A stretch of 34,515 nt of DNA. Origin: a virus. The stretch spans positions 1 to 34,515 of the IMG/VR virus record IMGVR_UViG_3300031977_001476; one strand, 5' to 3'. The position numbers were made by a program, and so were the translations under genes. The notes below the pieces were generated by a model. The model was given only the letters and a program-made list of their open reading frames with translations. It was not told where the DNA came from and ran no database searches. Shown here one piece after another: positions 14,528-22,429 of this stretch; the stretch's first letter is position 1, and each line of letters begins with the position of its first letter.

Positions 14528-16335
14528 TAGCCTGTCGCTGTTCCTGTATTTTGGCCATAATTATTATATAAGCTAGCGTAAGCTCCTAAACCAGCACCTA
14601 TACCTTTTTGTAAAGGATCTATAGGCATACCATATTGTTTAGTTACTTGAGCCTGGCCTGATTGATACTGAGGAGCAAAGCCTTGCATAAACTGCATAGC
14701 TCTCATTGGGTCTTGTCTTTGTTGCTCTGCATAGTCGTATTCTCTGCCGTATTGAGTTTCCATCAATTGTCTTGGAACTTGTCCTAGACCCATTAATTCT
14801 GATCTTTCTGCTTGGCCAAGTCTTTGATAAGTTGCGCCAAGATCTCCAATTTGACTACCAAATCCTGCTAGTCTTCCACCTATTCCGCCTAGTTGTTGTC
14901 CGTATCCTGCTAGAGCAGATCCGGTTCCTCTTGCTAAGTCTCCTCTTGCTTGGCCTAAACCTAATATGTCACCAGCGTATCCACGTCTTGCACCCATTAG
15001 GGTTTGACCGTATCCAGCCTCTCTTTCTCCAGCTCTTTCTAAGGCACCTCTGCCAAACTGAGATTCTCTCATCGCTGTTTCTAAGGCTTGTTGAGATAGT
15101 CCTGCTAAATCAGATCCAATAGCTCTTTCTGCGCCAGCCGCTCCAAATCTAGCAGCTTGTTCTTGAGCGCCTCTTTCTGCAGCCATAGTTCCTAGTTTAC
15201 CAATCTGTCCAGCTAATAATTGACTGCCGCCTAATTGACCGGCTCCAAATCTTTCAAGACCGGCTCCTAGTTGCTGTCCTAATCCTGCAAGTGTTCCGCC
15301 AGATCTTTCTAACGCTGATTGCTGTCTACCAAATTCACCTAACGCTGCTTGTTGCGCTCTTTGGAATCCGCCAGATCTAATATTTGCTAAAGCCTCTCCA
15401 AGACCTCTACCCAAAGCAGACTGCCTTTCTCCTGCGCTTAGTCTTGCTCTAGAGCCAAAAGCTGATTGACCACCAGTTTGTATATCTCTAGCTCTTGCAG
15501 CTATATCTTCTTTAGCGCCGCCTTTCATTATATCTTCAATTGTTTGTTGAACGACTTGTTGTTCAAACGGATCGTAAAATCTTGCAGTATCTCTAGGGTC
15601 AAAAGTAGCTCTTCCTGTTTCTCTGGCTATCATTCTAGCCTCTTCAGCGCCACCTCTTAGTTCTCTTAAACCTGCTCGTCTTGCTGCCTCTTCTTGACCA
15701 ACGCCTCTTTGAAGCTCACGCAAAGCTTGAGATCCTAACATCTGCTCTCTAGCTGCGCCGCCCATCAAGGACTCTAACCCTCTGCCTGTTTGCTCTCTAG
15801 CAGATTGAATAAATGGTTGCATTACCTGAGAAGGTAAGCTATAGGCTGCAGCAGCTCTTGGATCAAATCCTTCTAACGCTGCTCTTTGAAATTCTCTTGC
15901 TGAGGGCCCTCTTTGACCAAGGCTACCAATTAAATCTCCCAGTCCTGCGCCGTACTGTTGCTCTGCTTGAGAAAAGTAAGGTTGTTGTATTTCTCCGCCT
16001 CTTCTAGTTGCTTCTATAGCTTCGTTTAATAAACCTCTTTCTTGTCCAATTAAACCCATTCCACCTAAAAGAGCTTGCTCTTGAGCTTGTAAATATGGTT
16101 CATATCCACCAATACCGCCGTAAGCTCTTTCTATAGCTGCTTGCTCTAAGGGAGAAAGACCGGCCGTTTTTCTCATCGTTGGCCCTGCGTCTAAATATTT
16201 TTGAGCCGCTCTTCTTGAACCAGCAATAAGTCCTTCGTAATCTGGAGAGCCAAAATAAAGTTCTCTTACAAAAGGATCAGATATTACATCCGTTCTTCTT
16301 ATATCTGCTAATACTGGATTAATTGGATCTGCCAT
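14527..16335 (-). CDS. Gly/Arg/Gln/Ala-rich large virion-type protein (602 aa)
   Basis: The 602-aa protein is strikingly biased to Gly, Arg, Gln, Ala and Leu, with irregular repeats such as GLGQQLGAGLERFG, ERGAQEQAARFGAAG and LAGYGQQLGGIGGRLAGFG, spaced by Arg-Glu helices. The long, basic, helix-forming central region is flanked by a normal N-terminus (IRRTDVISDPFVRELYFGSP) and a Gln/Tyr-rich C-terminus. Such proteins appear in the same spot in marine podovirus-like genomes, probably as internal core proteins in contact with DNA, although the function has not been shown. Coupled to its neighbours by one- to four-base overlaps. Confidence 0.6.
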   Translation of the reverse strand: MADPINPVLADIRRTDVISDPFVRELYFGSPDYEGLIAGSRRAAQKYLDAGPTMRKTAGLSPLEQAAIERAYGGIGGYEPYLQAQEQALLGGMGLIGQERGLLNEAIEATRRGGEIQQPYFSQAEQQYGAGLGDLIGSLGQRGPSAREFQRAALEGFDPRAAAAYSLPSQVMQPFIQSAREQTGRGLESLMGGAAREQMLGSQALRELQRGVGQEEAARRAGLRELRGGAEEARMIARETGRATFDPRDTARFYDPFEQQVVQQTIEDIMKGGAKEDIAARARDIQTGGQSAFGSRARLSAGERQSALGRGLGEALANIRSGGFQRAQQAALGEFGRQQSALERSGGTLAGLGQQLGAGLERFGAGQLGGSQLLAGQIGKLGTMAAERGAQEQAARFGAAGAERAIGSDLAGLSQQALETAMRESQFGRGALERAGEREAGYGQTLMGARRGYAGDILGLGQARGDLARGTGSALAGYGQQLGGIGGRLAGFGSQIGDLGATYQRLGQAERSELMGLGQVPRQLMETQYGREYDYAEQQRQDPMRAMQFMQGFAPQYQSGQAQVTKQYGMPIDPLQKGIGAGLGAYASLYNNYGQNTGTATG

Positions 16336-17642
16336 TATATTGCCTCAAAAATATCCATCAGTTGACGCATGTTTTCTACGCCTTTTTCTCTAGAGGCGCT
16401 ACCGCCTTTTATAAGCTCTATTCCTGATTTTGTTTTATTTACATCAAAAGCGCCAGCACCTCTGGTAGCTTTTGCAGTCATCACGTATTCGCCGTCGCTT
16501 AACATCGCAGGTATATCATCTGAAGTACCTGTACCTGGGCCTGCTGATTCGCCACCGTCTCTCATATCTAATTCAGCAACTCCGCCTACGTTAAAATATT
16601 GTCGATATACTGGACCGCCCATATTAAATTCTAAAGCTTTTTGAGCCTCTGGAAGGCCAAACTCGCCTCTAGTTCCGCCTGTTCCTAATTCTTTTGATAA
16701 TTGGTATCTGCCAAGAGCATCCATCGTTACAGCTGGAGTTTCAGCCAAACCACCCATTCTTTCTTTAGCTGATTCGTAAGTTACTTTACCAAGCAATCCA
16801 GCAAGTGCGGCTGCGCCCATATTTCCGCCAAATATTCCTTTAGAGTCTCCACTTCCTGTAAGAAAACTAAGCGGACCTGTTCCTTTGTTTGGGTCTATAT
16901 TTAAAATTTTATCCGCAAAACTGTCCGGACCAACTAATCCAGAGAACCTAGGTGTAGTAACCATATTTCCAGATTGATCCATATATCCTTTTTCAATCAT
17001 TTGTTGTTTTGTCAACTGGGTTCCGTCTGGTAATTCATATAAATCTACAGGATTGCCAGCCTCATCTACAAGTTGCGTAGGCTGTTGACCCATTCCTATA
17101 AGACCTTCTAAAGGACCCCCTCCAAGCATTCCTTTAAGACTCATTATTCCTTTTAAACTATCAAAACCACCTGCGGCTCCGCCTGCAATAGACGAAATCC
17201 CTGGTATCTTAAGACCTGCTAGGCCTTTTGCTCCACTTGTTATTAAACCGCCAAGTCCGCTTGTACTAGATAAGCCAAGAGCTCCACCCACTTTTCCTGC
17301 AAGTCCTCCAAGAACGCCTCCTAAAGCCGTACCAACTCCTGGTATAAATGCAGCAACAGGTGCAACTTTCTTTACAACTTTTTTAATAGACTTAAATGTT
17401 TTCTTTAACCAGCCAAATTCTGGCATTCCTGTAATAGGGTTAATAGACATACCTGCGCCAACAGTATATTCATCTGGAGATAGGCCTGCAGCCCTCATCT
17501 CGGCTTCTATACGCTCTCTTGTTTCTGGAGAAATAATAGGTGGTACGACCATTTCGCCTTGGGCGACGTGAGCCATATATTGGTCTTCATCCCTGCCTAA
17601 TCTTGCTAATCCTTGTCCGCTATTGTCTATTTTATTCATCAT
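16335..17642 (-). CDS. glycine-zipper structural protein with conserved SDGEYV C-terminal module (435 aa)
   Basis: The protein has three regions. The N-terminus (LARLGRDEDQYMAHVAQGEM, then VVPP) leads into a basic helix (GWLKKTFKSIKKVVKKVAP). A long Gly/Ala/Leu/Ile zipper (about residues 95-175, e.g. IPGVGTALGGVLGGLAGKVG) could insert in or span membranes. The C-terminal part holds GTSDDIPAMLSDGEYVMTAK, a motif I know from many marine phage virion proteins of unknown role. Basic helix plus glycine zipper suggests a membrane-active ejection protein next to the larger internal proteins. The start has two Met in a row, so either may be used. Confidence 0.6.
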   Translation of the reverse strand: MMNKIDNSGQGLARLGRDEDQYMAHVAQGEMVVPPIISPETRERIEAEMRAAGLSPDEYTVGAGMSINPITGMPEFGWLKKTFKSIKKVVKKVAPVAAFIPGVGTALGGVLGGLAGKVGGALGLSSTSGLGGLITSGAKGLAGLKIPGISSIAGGAAGGFDSLKGIMSLKGMLGGGPLEGLIGMGQQPTQLVDEAGNPVDLYELPDGTQLTKQQMIEKGYMDQSGNMVTTPRFSGLVGPDSFADKILNIDPNKGTGPLSFLTGSGDSKGIFGGNMGAAALAGLLGKVTYESAKERMGGLAETPAVTMDALGRYQLSKELGTGGTRGEFGLPEAQKALEFNMGGPVYRQYFNVGGVAELDMRDGGESAGPGTGTSDDIPAMLSDGEYVMTAKATRGAGAFDVNKTKSGIELIKGGSASREKGVENMRQLMDIFEAI

Positions 17643-17654
17643 ACTATTGTAACC

Positions 17655-18392
17655 TTAATTTTCTTTACTGTTAATTGATTCTTCCTCAGAATTAAGCCAA
17701 AAAACCAATAAATATCTATCGCCTTCCTCAACTGCTAAACCTCGATGCATGTGAGTATAGCTAGGAAATATTAGACCGCTACCTGTCGGTAAAGGCTCTA
17801 CGATTCCCCTGTTTAAAAATTCTGTTCCGCCGCCTTTGTAGTCGCCTGTATTTAAGGGTACTACAATACTAACATCTGAACTGGCGTCGTGGTGCCAAGC
17901 ACCTTGTTTTTTATTCTTTAAATTGTAATTTGCTATTTGTATATTGCCACCTGTAACGTGGCGATTCCATATTGTTAATAAAATTGGATTGATAAAAGAT
18001 TGAACTACGTGCAACAAAGAGCTGTATAGTTCTGGACATCTTTCACTTAAAACTATTTCTGGTATTTGTCTTAGCTCATCTTCTTCTGGATTTGGACAAA
18101 ATGAAAAATGATCTTGCATATTATTTATTTCATCTAATAATATTTGACAAAATTTTTCTGAAAATAAGGGAACGGTATATACCTCCTTCAAAGGCTCTGA
18201 TATAACGCTTGTTAAAGGATTATCTTCTGGGTTATTTACACCCATACTTTTGTAAAAATCTACGATATTTGGAATAGATTGTTTGGCTCTTTCTAAGGTT
18301 TCTTTGTTCAAAAACCAATCGGATGGATATGCGAGCAATAGGTTTTTAAGCTCGTATTTTTCTTCTTCTAAATATATTTTTTCTGCTAGCAT
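17655..18392 (-). CDS. 2-oxoglutarate/Fe(II)-dependent dioxygenase, prolyl-hydroxylase-like
   Basis: The 245-aa protein carries the double-stranded beta-helix signature: iron ligands His167-x-Asp169 in AWHHDASSD and distal His216 in THMHRG, followed ten residues later by Arg226 in EEGDRYLLVFW, the usual 2-oxoglutarate anchor. A GGGTEFLNRG segment between them matches the prolyl-4-hydroxylase-like group. The first 110 residues are unrecognised and helical. It should hydroxylate a protein side chain or small molecule using O2 and 2-oxoglutarate. It lies between structural genes, so a virion or host-surface protein target is possible. Confidence 0.82.
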   Translation of the reverse strand: MLAEKIYLEEEKYELKNLLLAYPSDWFLNKETLERAKQSIPNIVDFYKSMGVNNPEDNPLTSVISEPLKEVYTVPLFSEKFCQILLDEINNMQDHFSFCPNPEEDELRQIPEIVLSERCPELYSSLLHVVQSFINPILLTIWNRHVTGGNIQIANYNLKNKKQGAWHHDASSDVSIVVPLNTGDYKGGGTEFLNRGIVEPLPTGSGLIFPSYTHMHRGLAVEEGDRYLLVFWLNSEEESINSKEN

Positions 18393-18405
18393 TTTTTCCC
18401 ATATG

Positions 18406-18717
18406 TTAAGGCGTTGAAACTGTTACGCTTCCTAACGCTGATGTAGCAGAAACTCCTGTTAAGTAAGTACGATGGCTCGTTAAATCAATAAACTCAGTCC
18501 CGTCAAATACTTGTAGCGTTTCTGTTGTTGTATTAAATATTAGCGTGCCTTGATTAAAATTCAAAGAATCACGTTCAGTAGTCGATAATTGTATCGTATT
18601 ATCTGGATCTACTGATCCTAAGTTTATCTCTAAAATTCTTATAAGTCTATTAAAAACGTCTACTGATACGTATTGTCCTGAAGCTACAGGTAGTTGAGTT
18701 TGTAGTAATTTGCTCAT
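18406..18717 (-). CDS. small structural protein ending in a copy of the SATSALG repeat (103 aa)
   Basis: The 103-aa protein begins MSKLLQTQLPVASGQYVSVD and contains GTLIFNTTTETLQVFDGTEF, the strand pattern common in phage fibre and baseplate proteins where a value is tied to a displayed object. Its last 20 residues, LTGVSATSALGSVTVSTP plus the preceding turn, match one unit of the 22-aa repeat protein at 26116-27009. Its ATG overlaps the stop of the upstream 624-aa gene as ATGA. Likely a small tail-associated or decoration protein. The shared tail suggests copying between the two genes or a common binding surface. Confidence 0.65.
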   Translation of the reverse strand: MSKLLQTQLPVASGQYVSVDVFNRLIRILEINLGSVDPDNTIQLSTTERDSLNFNQGTLIFNTTTETLQVFDGTEFIDLTSHRTYLTGVSATSALGSVTVSTP

Positions 18718-20588
18718 CTTCTGCCGTCAGTTTTAATATCTATTCTAGTAGCCCCTAACCTCCAACCAATACCTAAATTACCGTTGTTTGTTGCGTCGTC
18801 GTTTGATTCAATACGTAAAACCAATTGTCTCGCCCTTCCTCTAACGTATGCTTGTTGCGTTGTTTGACTAATAGCGCTTGTAGAGCTTGTTGTTAAAGAG
18901 TCGCCAGGAAAGTTTCTGGTTTTAACAACTATATTTACTGAGCAATCGTTTTGGTTTTCTATAAATTTAAAGTCTGGAATAATTCTTCTTATAAATGAAA
19001 ACTGCTCACCCTCTCCTATATCAAAGTCTGAGCTTTCTATAAATACGTTAGTCATCGGCGATCCGTCTGCGTCAAATCCTGTTTCTTGTTCGTATAAATA
19101 ACCGCCGCTTACTGCTCTTGGGAAGTTCTCAATACCAGCATCTAGCCAAGCCGTTCTACTTAACTGTCCATACGTCCAGATATTTTCCATATAGTTATAA
19201 ATAACGTATCTATCTATTTCGTTACTGTCAGCAGAACAATAGAACCAACCTACTTCGTTTTTATCAGCAATAGTAAAAGCGTTTATTTTAAATGATTGTA
19301 CTAAGTTAATATCGCCAAATACGTAATTATGAACGCTACAAGGCAAAGTTTGAACGCTACCGTTATAGCTATAAAAATTGTTATAGCCCATCCAGAAAAT
19401 AGATGAAGGAGCTGTTACCGCAGCCTTAGGGCCAACTAATCCTGTTCCTTCGTTAACTAGGTTTACTGCAAAAGTAAAAGGAGGACCAACAAACTGCATA
19501 CTATATACAGCAGTATCTGTCCAAACGATAATTTCTTGTCTTGATTTTACGGCTCCAATAATAGCAGATCCAGAGGATAGCCTTAAAGAACCAGCTGTAT
19601 TCGTTATCAAAGGCTCAAACTCTAAGTTATTTTCTTGATCAGAAAAAGCAATCAGCATCGGATCTACTGTACCGGTTCTAGCCGTACCTGCATCATTTAT
19701 AGGGTCTGCACCTAGTACAATTAAATGCCTGTCTTTTTCAGAAGTAATAACTTGTAATCCTACTGTTGGAACTAAATTAGCTCCTGATATGCTAGACATA
19801 TCTACAGCCCTTACCGCTGTACCACTATTTTCTGTCCATTGATAAATACCACCGCCTCTAACATTTATTATTAAGTTTTCGCCGAAATGATCGTGCGTCC
19901 AAAGTCTTAACTGGTTTGTTACTGTTAAGGATGATGCGGAGCCAAAAGATCCTTCGCCCCAGCCGTTTACGCCCCAACCGGTTCCTGGAACATATACATC
20001 CAAGCCTACATTTATTTGATAGGCTCCTATTGTACTTGAGCCGCCGTTTCCGGTATCACTTGCGTTAGCTGTTACAGTATTTCCGTTAGTATCTTTAGCT
20101 ATTATTTTATATGAATCACTATCTACTATAGTATCTATTTGATACTCTTGATTTAAAACTTCAGCAGTAATATTTCCACCTAGACTTACAGCGTCTGTAA
20201 AGGTAACAAAATCATTTTTTACAGATCCATTTGCTGTATCGGTTACTGTAATAGTCGAAGAGCCATCTGTTGCAGAAAAAGTTACGTCTCCTGCAGCTGT
20301 TGTAGCTCTTATTGGAGTAATATCGTTAAAATTAGAACCCTCTTCTATATAGTATTTCCAAGTAGTACCAAGGCCTAAGTATTTAGTTCCTTCTATTGAC
20401 ACCCAAGGATGCAAAGCTCTGCAGGTGCCAAGAAAACTATTAGGAGTATTTTTGGTCCATCCTCCAAATTTTTCTGGCAATCCTTTTCTAAAACGAACGA
20501 GATTGACGTCAAACCAACCGCCCTCGTTACTATAATCGGTACCTTCTCTGTTGATACCTGGGTTAAATACTGCTTTCTGTAAGGTCAT
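18714..20588 (-). CDS. large beta-rich tail nozzle / DNA-stabilisation-type protein (624 aa)
   Basis: This 624-aa protein is mostly beta strand. The N-terminus (QKAVFNPGINREGTDYSNEG, then GWFDVNLVRFRKGLPEKFGGW) matches the opening of marine phage proteins that I compare with P22 gp10 stabilisation proteins or T7-like nozzle proteins. Later come propeller-like blades with Trp-rich motifs (VIYNYMENIWTYGQL, IIVWTDTAVYSMQF) and an insert rich in Thr/Asp/Asn (about residues 95-185). It probably forms the tail nozzle closing the packaged head. The start overlaps the end of the nuclease gene by 26 bases, and no strong ribosome-binding site is seen. Confidence 0.6.
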   Translation of the reverse strand: MTLQKAVFNPGINREGTDYSNEGGWFDVNLVRFRKGLPEKFGGWTKNTPNSFLGTCRALHPWVSIEGTKYLGLGTTWKYYIEEGSNFNDITPIRATTAAGDVTFSATDGSSTITVTDTANGSVKNDFVTFTDAVSLGGNITAEVLNQEYQIDTIVDSDSYKIIAKDTNGNTVTANASDTGNGGSSTIGAYQINVGLDVYVPGTGWGVNGWGEGSFGSASSLTVTNQLRLWTHDHFGENLIINVRGGGIYQWTENSGTAVRAVDMSSISGANLVPTVGLQVITSEKDRHLIVLGADPINDAGTARTGTVDPMLIAFSDQENNLEFEPLITNTAGSLRLSSGSAIIGAVKSRQEIIVWTDTAVYSMQFVGPPFTFAVNLVNEGTGLVGPKAAVTAPSSIFWMGYNNFYSYNGSVQTLPCSVHNYVFGDINLVQSFKINAFTIADKNEVGWFYCSADSNEIDRYVIYNYMENIWTYGQLSRTAWLDAGIENFPRAVSGGYLYEQETGFDADGSPMTNVFIESSDFDIGEGEQFSFIRRIIPDFKFIENQNDCSVNIVVKTRNFPGDSLTTSSTSAISQTTQQAYVRGRARQLVLRIESNDDATNNGNLGIGWRLGATRIDIKTDGRR

Positions 20589-21045
20589 TTAAAGGCTCTA
20601 ATTCTGGTATTTTGTTTATCGTTAATAAAGTTTTAATTAAAGACTCTTTTGAGTCAATCTTTTTTAAATTATTTGCTGTCTTTGCATATTCTGTTTGATT
20701 TCCATCTTCTGTAAACGGAATAAAAAAAACCTTATCAATAGGCAAAGCAACCAAGCAAAACATATCTATTTGCCCGTTTCCATATCTTACCATTTTATTT
20801 TGTCGAATGTTATCTTGAGTTCGCTTGCTGGTTCGTATTTCCCAGCGGTAATAATCTTGTCCTCTACGCTTATAAATGCTGTTGGTAGTCTTTACTTGTA
20901 CTTTATATAGTTGTCCTTGATGATCTAGAATTAAATCTGAACGATGGCCTGCTGGAGCTAAAATAACAGAGTCGCAATATCTCATCAAATATGACGCTGC
21001 TAAATATTCACCTGCTAACGCAATACGCGTTGTAGCATGTGGCAT
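20563..21045 (-). CDS. free-standing PD-(D/E)XK endonuclease (intron-endonuclease-like)
   Basis: The 160-aa protein has Glu13 in LAGEYLAASYLM, Asp37 in GHRSDLIL and Gln50-Val-Lys52 in YKVQVKTTN: the compact PD-(D/E)XK core of nucleases related to group I intron-associated homing enzymes. A basic RRGQDYYRWEIRTSKRTQ stretch would bind DNA. It has a good ribosome-binding site (AAGGAG before ATG 21045) and is inserted between the lysis genes and the nozzle gene, away from the replication region. That placement is typical of mobile endonucleases, although a role in DNA processing cannot be excluded. No intron was detected around it. Confidence 0.75.
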   Translation of the reverse strand: MPHATTRIALAGEYLAASYLMRYCDSVILAPAGHRSDLILDHQGQLYKVQVKTTNSIYKRRGQDYYRWEIRTSKRTQDNIRQNKMVRYGNGQIDMFCLVALPIDKVFFIPFTEDGNQTEYAKTANNLKKIDSKESLIKTLLTINKIPELEPLNDLTESSI

Positions 21046-21054
21046 TTTATCTCC

Positions 21055-21498
21055 TTATATTTTTCCCCACTCTTTACCTTCAAACAGTAGGGATTCTGCG
21101 TTTCTTCTCCTAACCAGTCCTTCTAAAACTTTGCCATCTACTTTATTCCATCTTTGTATTTGAGCTGGAACATCTTCGTATTTTTTATTGTTTAAAACTT
21201 TTAAAAGAGTAGATTTTTTTAAATTATCTGGCCCAAGGTTAAAAACCCAAGAAACCAAAGCATCAAATTGATTTTGGTTTAAATCTACTTCTACTAAATC
21301 TTTTACGTAATTTTCGTATTCTTTTATTTCTTCTGATAGAAGTTTTTCGGCATCTTCTTTGGTAATAGTATCGCCTTCTTGAACATTTTTAGTTGAACCG
21401 TATCCATAGGTCCATACTGAAGCGGCGCATTGATACGCCTCTAGACTGCAGCCCTCAAATTTTTTGATTAGGCACAGTCCTTCTTGGGATATTTCCAT
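21055..21498 (-). CDS. endolysin: GH24 phage lysozyme (muramidase)
   Basis: From ATG 21498 the 147-aa product begins MEISQEGLCLIKKFEG, with catalytic Glu15, Cys24 in place of the usual Asp, and Thr30 in AASVWTYGYGST. This is the E-8-D/C-5-T triad of T4/P22-type GH24 lysozymes, followed by the conserved FDALVSWVFNLG and LVRRRNAESLLF segments. It cleaves the glycan of host peptidoglycan. A longer GTG start at 21567 would overlap the holin and add a Trp-Leu-rich head; I prefer 21498, which nearly abuts the holin stop. No export signal is visible, so release depends on the holin. Confidence 0.88.
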   Translation of the reverse strand: MEISQEGLCLIKKFEGCSLEAYQCAASVWTYGYGSTKNVQEGDTITKEDAEKLLSEEIKEYENYVKDLVEVDLNQNQFDALVSWVFNLGPDNLKKSTLLKVLNNKKYEDVPAQIQRWNKVDGKVLEGLVRRRNAESLLFEGKEWGKI

Positions 21499-21499
21499 A

Positions 21500-21985
21500 T
21501 CACTCTTTTTTGTCGTCGGTATTAGACGCTCCAAAATAGAACGAAATAATTGCACTAGCCAATCCACCTAAGTATCCTAATACTAAATTTATTAAACCTT
21601 CCGAAGTCTGGTCCGGAGGTTGTATTGTTACCATAAATATATATCCTAAAAATCCAGCAATAGTTCCTATACCTATTATTCTAGCAGTCCAATCTTTAGA
21701 AAAATACCTTCTTGCGCTTTGCTTTTCTTTAGCCTCTAAAGCAAAGATATCAACTTCAAGCTCTTTCATTTTTAATTCAAAGTCTTTTTCAGCTTTTTTC
21801 AACTCCATCATTTGCTCAGATGTAGCATTATAAATTGCTGTTTCTATTGATTTTGGATTATTAGGAACTCCCAAAGCCTCAGATATAACACTTGCCGCCA
21901 TTCCTCCCATAGGCCCTCCTAGAGCTGTACCAAGAGTAGGGGCTACCGCGCCAACTATTTCTTTTAGAATTTTTTTAAACTTCAT
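21500..21985 (-). CDS. holin, three-TM gene-transfer-agent type
   Basis: The 161-aa protein has an N-terminal amphipathic/small-residue segment (VAPTLGTALGGPMGGMAASVI), a charged central helix (about residues 50-95, Lys/Glu-rich coiled-coil), and two strong membrane spans near 102-122 and 130-153. This order matches the GTA_holin_3TM family of alphaproteobacterial gene-transfer agents and marine phages. It should form the inner-membrane lesion that lets the lysozyme out. It lies between the XhlA-like gene, whose stop it overlaps by four bases, and the lysozyme. Family assignment is from memory of the pattern. Confidence 0.82.
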   Translation of the reverse strand: MKFKKILKEIVGAVAPTLGTALGGPMGGMAASVISEALGVPNNPKSIETAIYNATSEQMMELKKAEKDFELKMKELEVDIFALEAKEKQSARRYFSKDWTARIIGIGTIAGFLGYIFMVTIQPPDQTSEGLINLVLGYLGGLASAIISFYFGASNTDDKKE

Positions 21986-22194
21986 AACATGACTGATATT
22001 AAGGCTATAGCTAAAGCGCCTATAAAGCCAAAAATACCAAAGGTTGTCATTTTTATTGTATTGTTAATTGAGGATATTTCGCTTTTTATATCTGCAAATT
22101 CATTAAATGCTGTCTTCCAACGCTCAGAGCATTGGGTTTCATGTTTGGCAAGATCTGCCGCTACGGTTACGGCTGTGGCTTTAGTACCTGGCAT
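21982..22194 (-). CDS. small coiled-coil membrane-anchored lysis protein, XhlA-like (70 aa)
   Basis: The 70-aa protein has a short N-terminus, a helical region with conserved Cys-Glu-Arg-Trp (TQCSERWKTAFNEFADIK), a heptad-like segment (SEISSINNTIKM) and a C-terminal membrane span (about residues 50-69). This is the design of XhlA-type hemolysin/holin accessory proteins. It is the first gene downstream of the lysis promoter. The ATG at 22194 has no ribosome-binding site close by, so initiation may be weak or depend on a near-leaderless AT-rich leader. An unrelated two-part spanin is less likely, as no lipobox or signal peptide is present. Confidence 0.6.
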   Translation of the reverse strand: MPGTKATAVTVAADLAKHETQCSERWKTAFNEFADIKSEISSINNTIKMTTFGIFGFIGALAIALISVML

Positions 22195-22234
22195 TTTAAA
22201 ATTTTACATATTAAGTTGATTAGTTTACCCCTCA

Positions 22235-22262
22235 ATTGTATCTTCAAGAGCAACTATGTCAA
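22235..22262 (-). promoter_or_regulatory. near-consensus sigma70 promoter for the lysis cassette
   Basis: On the minus strand, perfect TTGACA (22262-22257), a 16-bp spacer and TACAAT (22240-22235) lie 40 bases before ATG 22194, in a gap without coding sequence. Predicted transcription starts around 22228. This is the best host-type promoter in the window. It would let the host RNA polymerase express holin and lysozyme independently of the long late transcript. The -35 is a perfect match and the -10 differs in one base from TATAAT. Confidence 0.65.
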
Positions 22263-22304
22263 TAATATATTAAAAAAGCTTAAAATTTTAATTTAAAACG
22301 CTAA

Positions 22305-22349
22305 AACCTCTTCAGAGACTTCTGGTGAAGAGAAAAATTAAAAGAGGTT
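22305..22349 (-). terminator. structured element upstream of the lysis promoter, possible terminator or alternative-fold RNA
   Basis: The arms 22308-22314 and 22326-22332 form a perfect 7-bp inverted repeat (CTCTTCA/TGAAGAG). The arms 22305-22312 and 22342-22349 form a perfect 8-bp one (AACCTCTT/AAGAGGTT). Both use the same left arm, so only one can form at a time. Read leftward, the short hairpin is followed by GTTTTAG and then an AT palindrome and a T6 run near 22273-22278, which could end the tail-fibre transcript just before the lysis promoter. Read rightward, it could be part of a small RNA. Confidence 0.35.
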
Positions 22350-22380
22350 CTAGGATATTAACTTATGCAAGATAATTAAT

Positions 22381-22409
22381 TCTGAGACATCTCAGAGGCA
22401 TGTTTTTTT
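22381..22409 (+). terminator. possible rightward hairpin terminator in the pre-lysis gap
   Basis: TCTGAGACATCTCAGA (22381-22396) is a perfect 6-bp stem with a four-base loop. It is followed after six bases by seven T (22403-22409). The gap between stem and T-run is longer than ideal. No rightward gene is known here, so if active it would end an antisense or small RNA. The rest of the non-coding gap 22195-22429 holds AT palindromes and the lysis promoter; no coding frame was seen in it. Confidence 0.25.
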
Positions 22410-22429
22410 AGGATTTTTAAAAAATTTAG

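Noticed and set aside
14706-16007. Plus-strand Leu-rich frames opposite the 602-aa gene
   Set aside because: Produced by the Gly/Arg/Gln codon bias of the leftward gene; no start signals and no resemblance to known proteins.
21499-21567. Longer GTG start of the lysozyme, giving an apparent N-terminal signal-like head
   Set aside because: It overlaps the holin reading frame and adds no real export signal; the ATG at 21498 gives the usual length and start of GH24 phage lysozymes.
22208-22235. A second leftward promoter, TTGAGG-16-TAATAT, closer to the lysis genes
   Set aside because: Weaker match than TTGACA-16-TACAAT just upstream and would give a leader of only a few bases.
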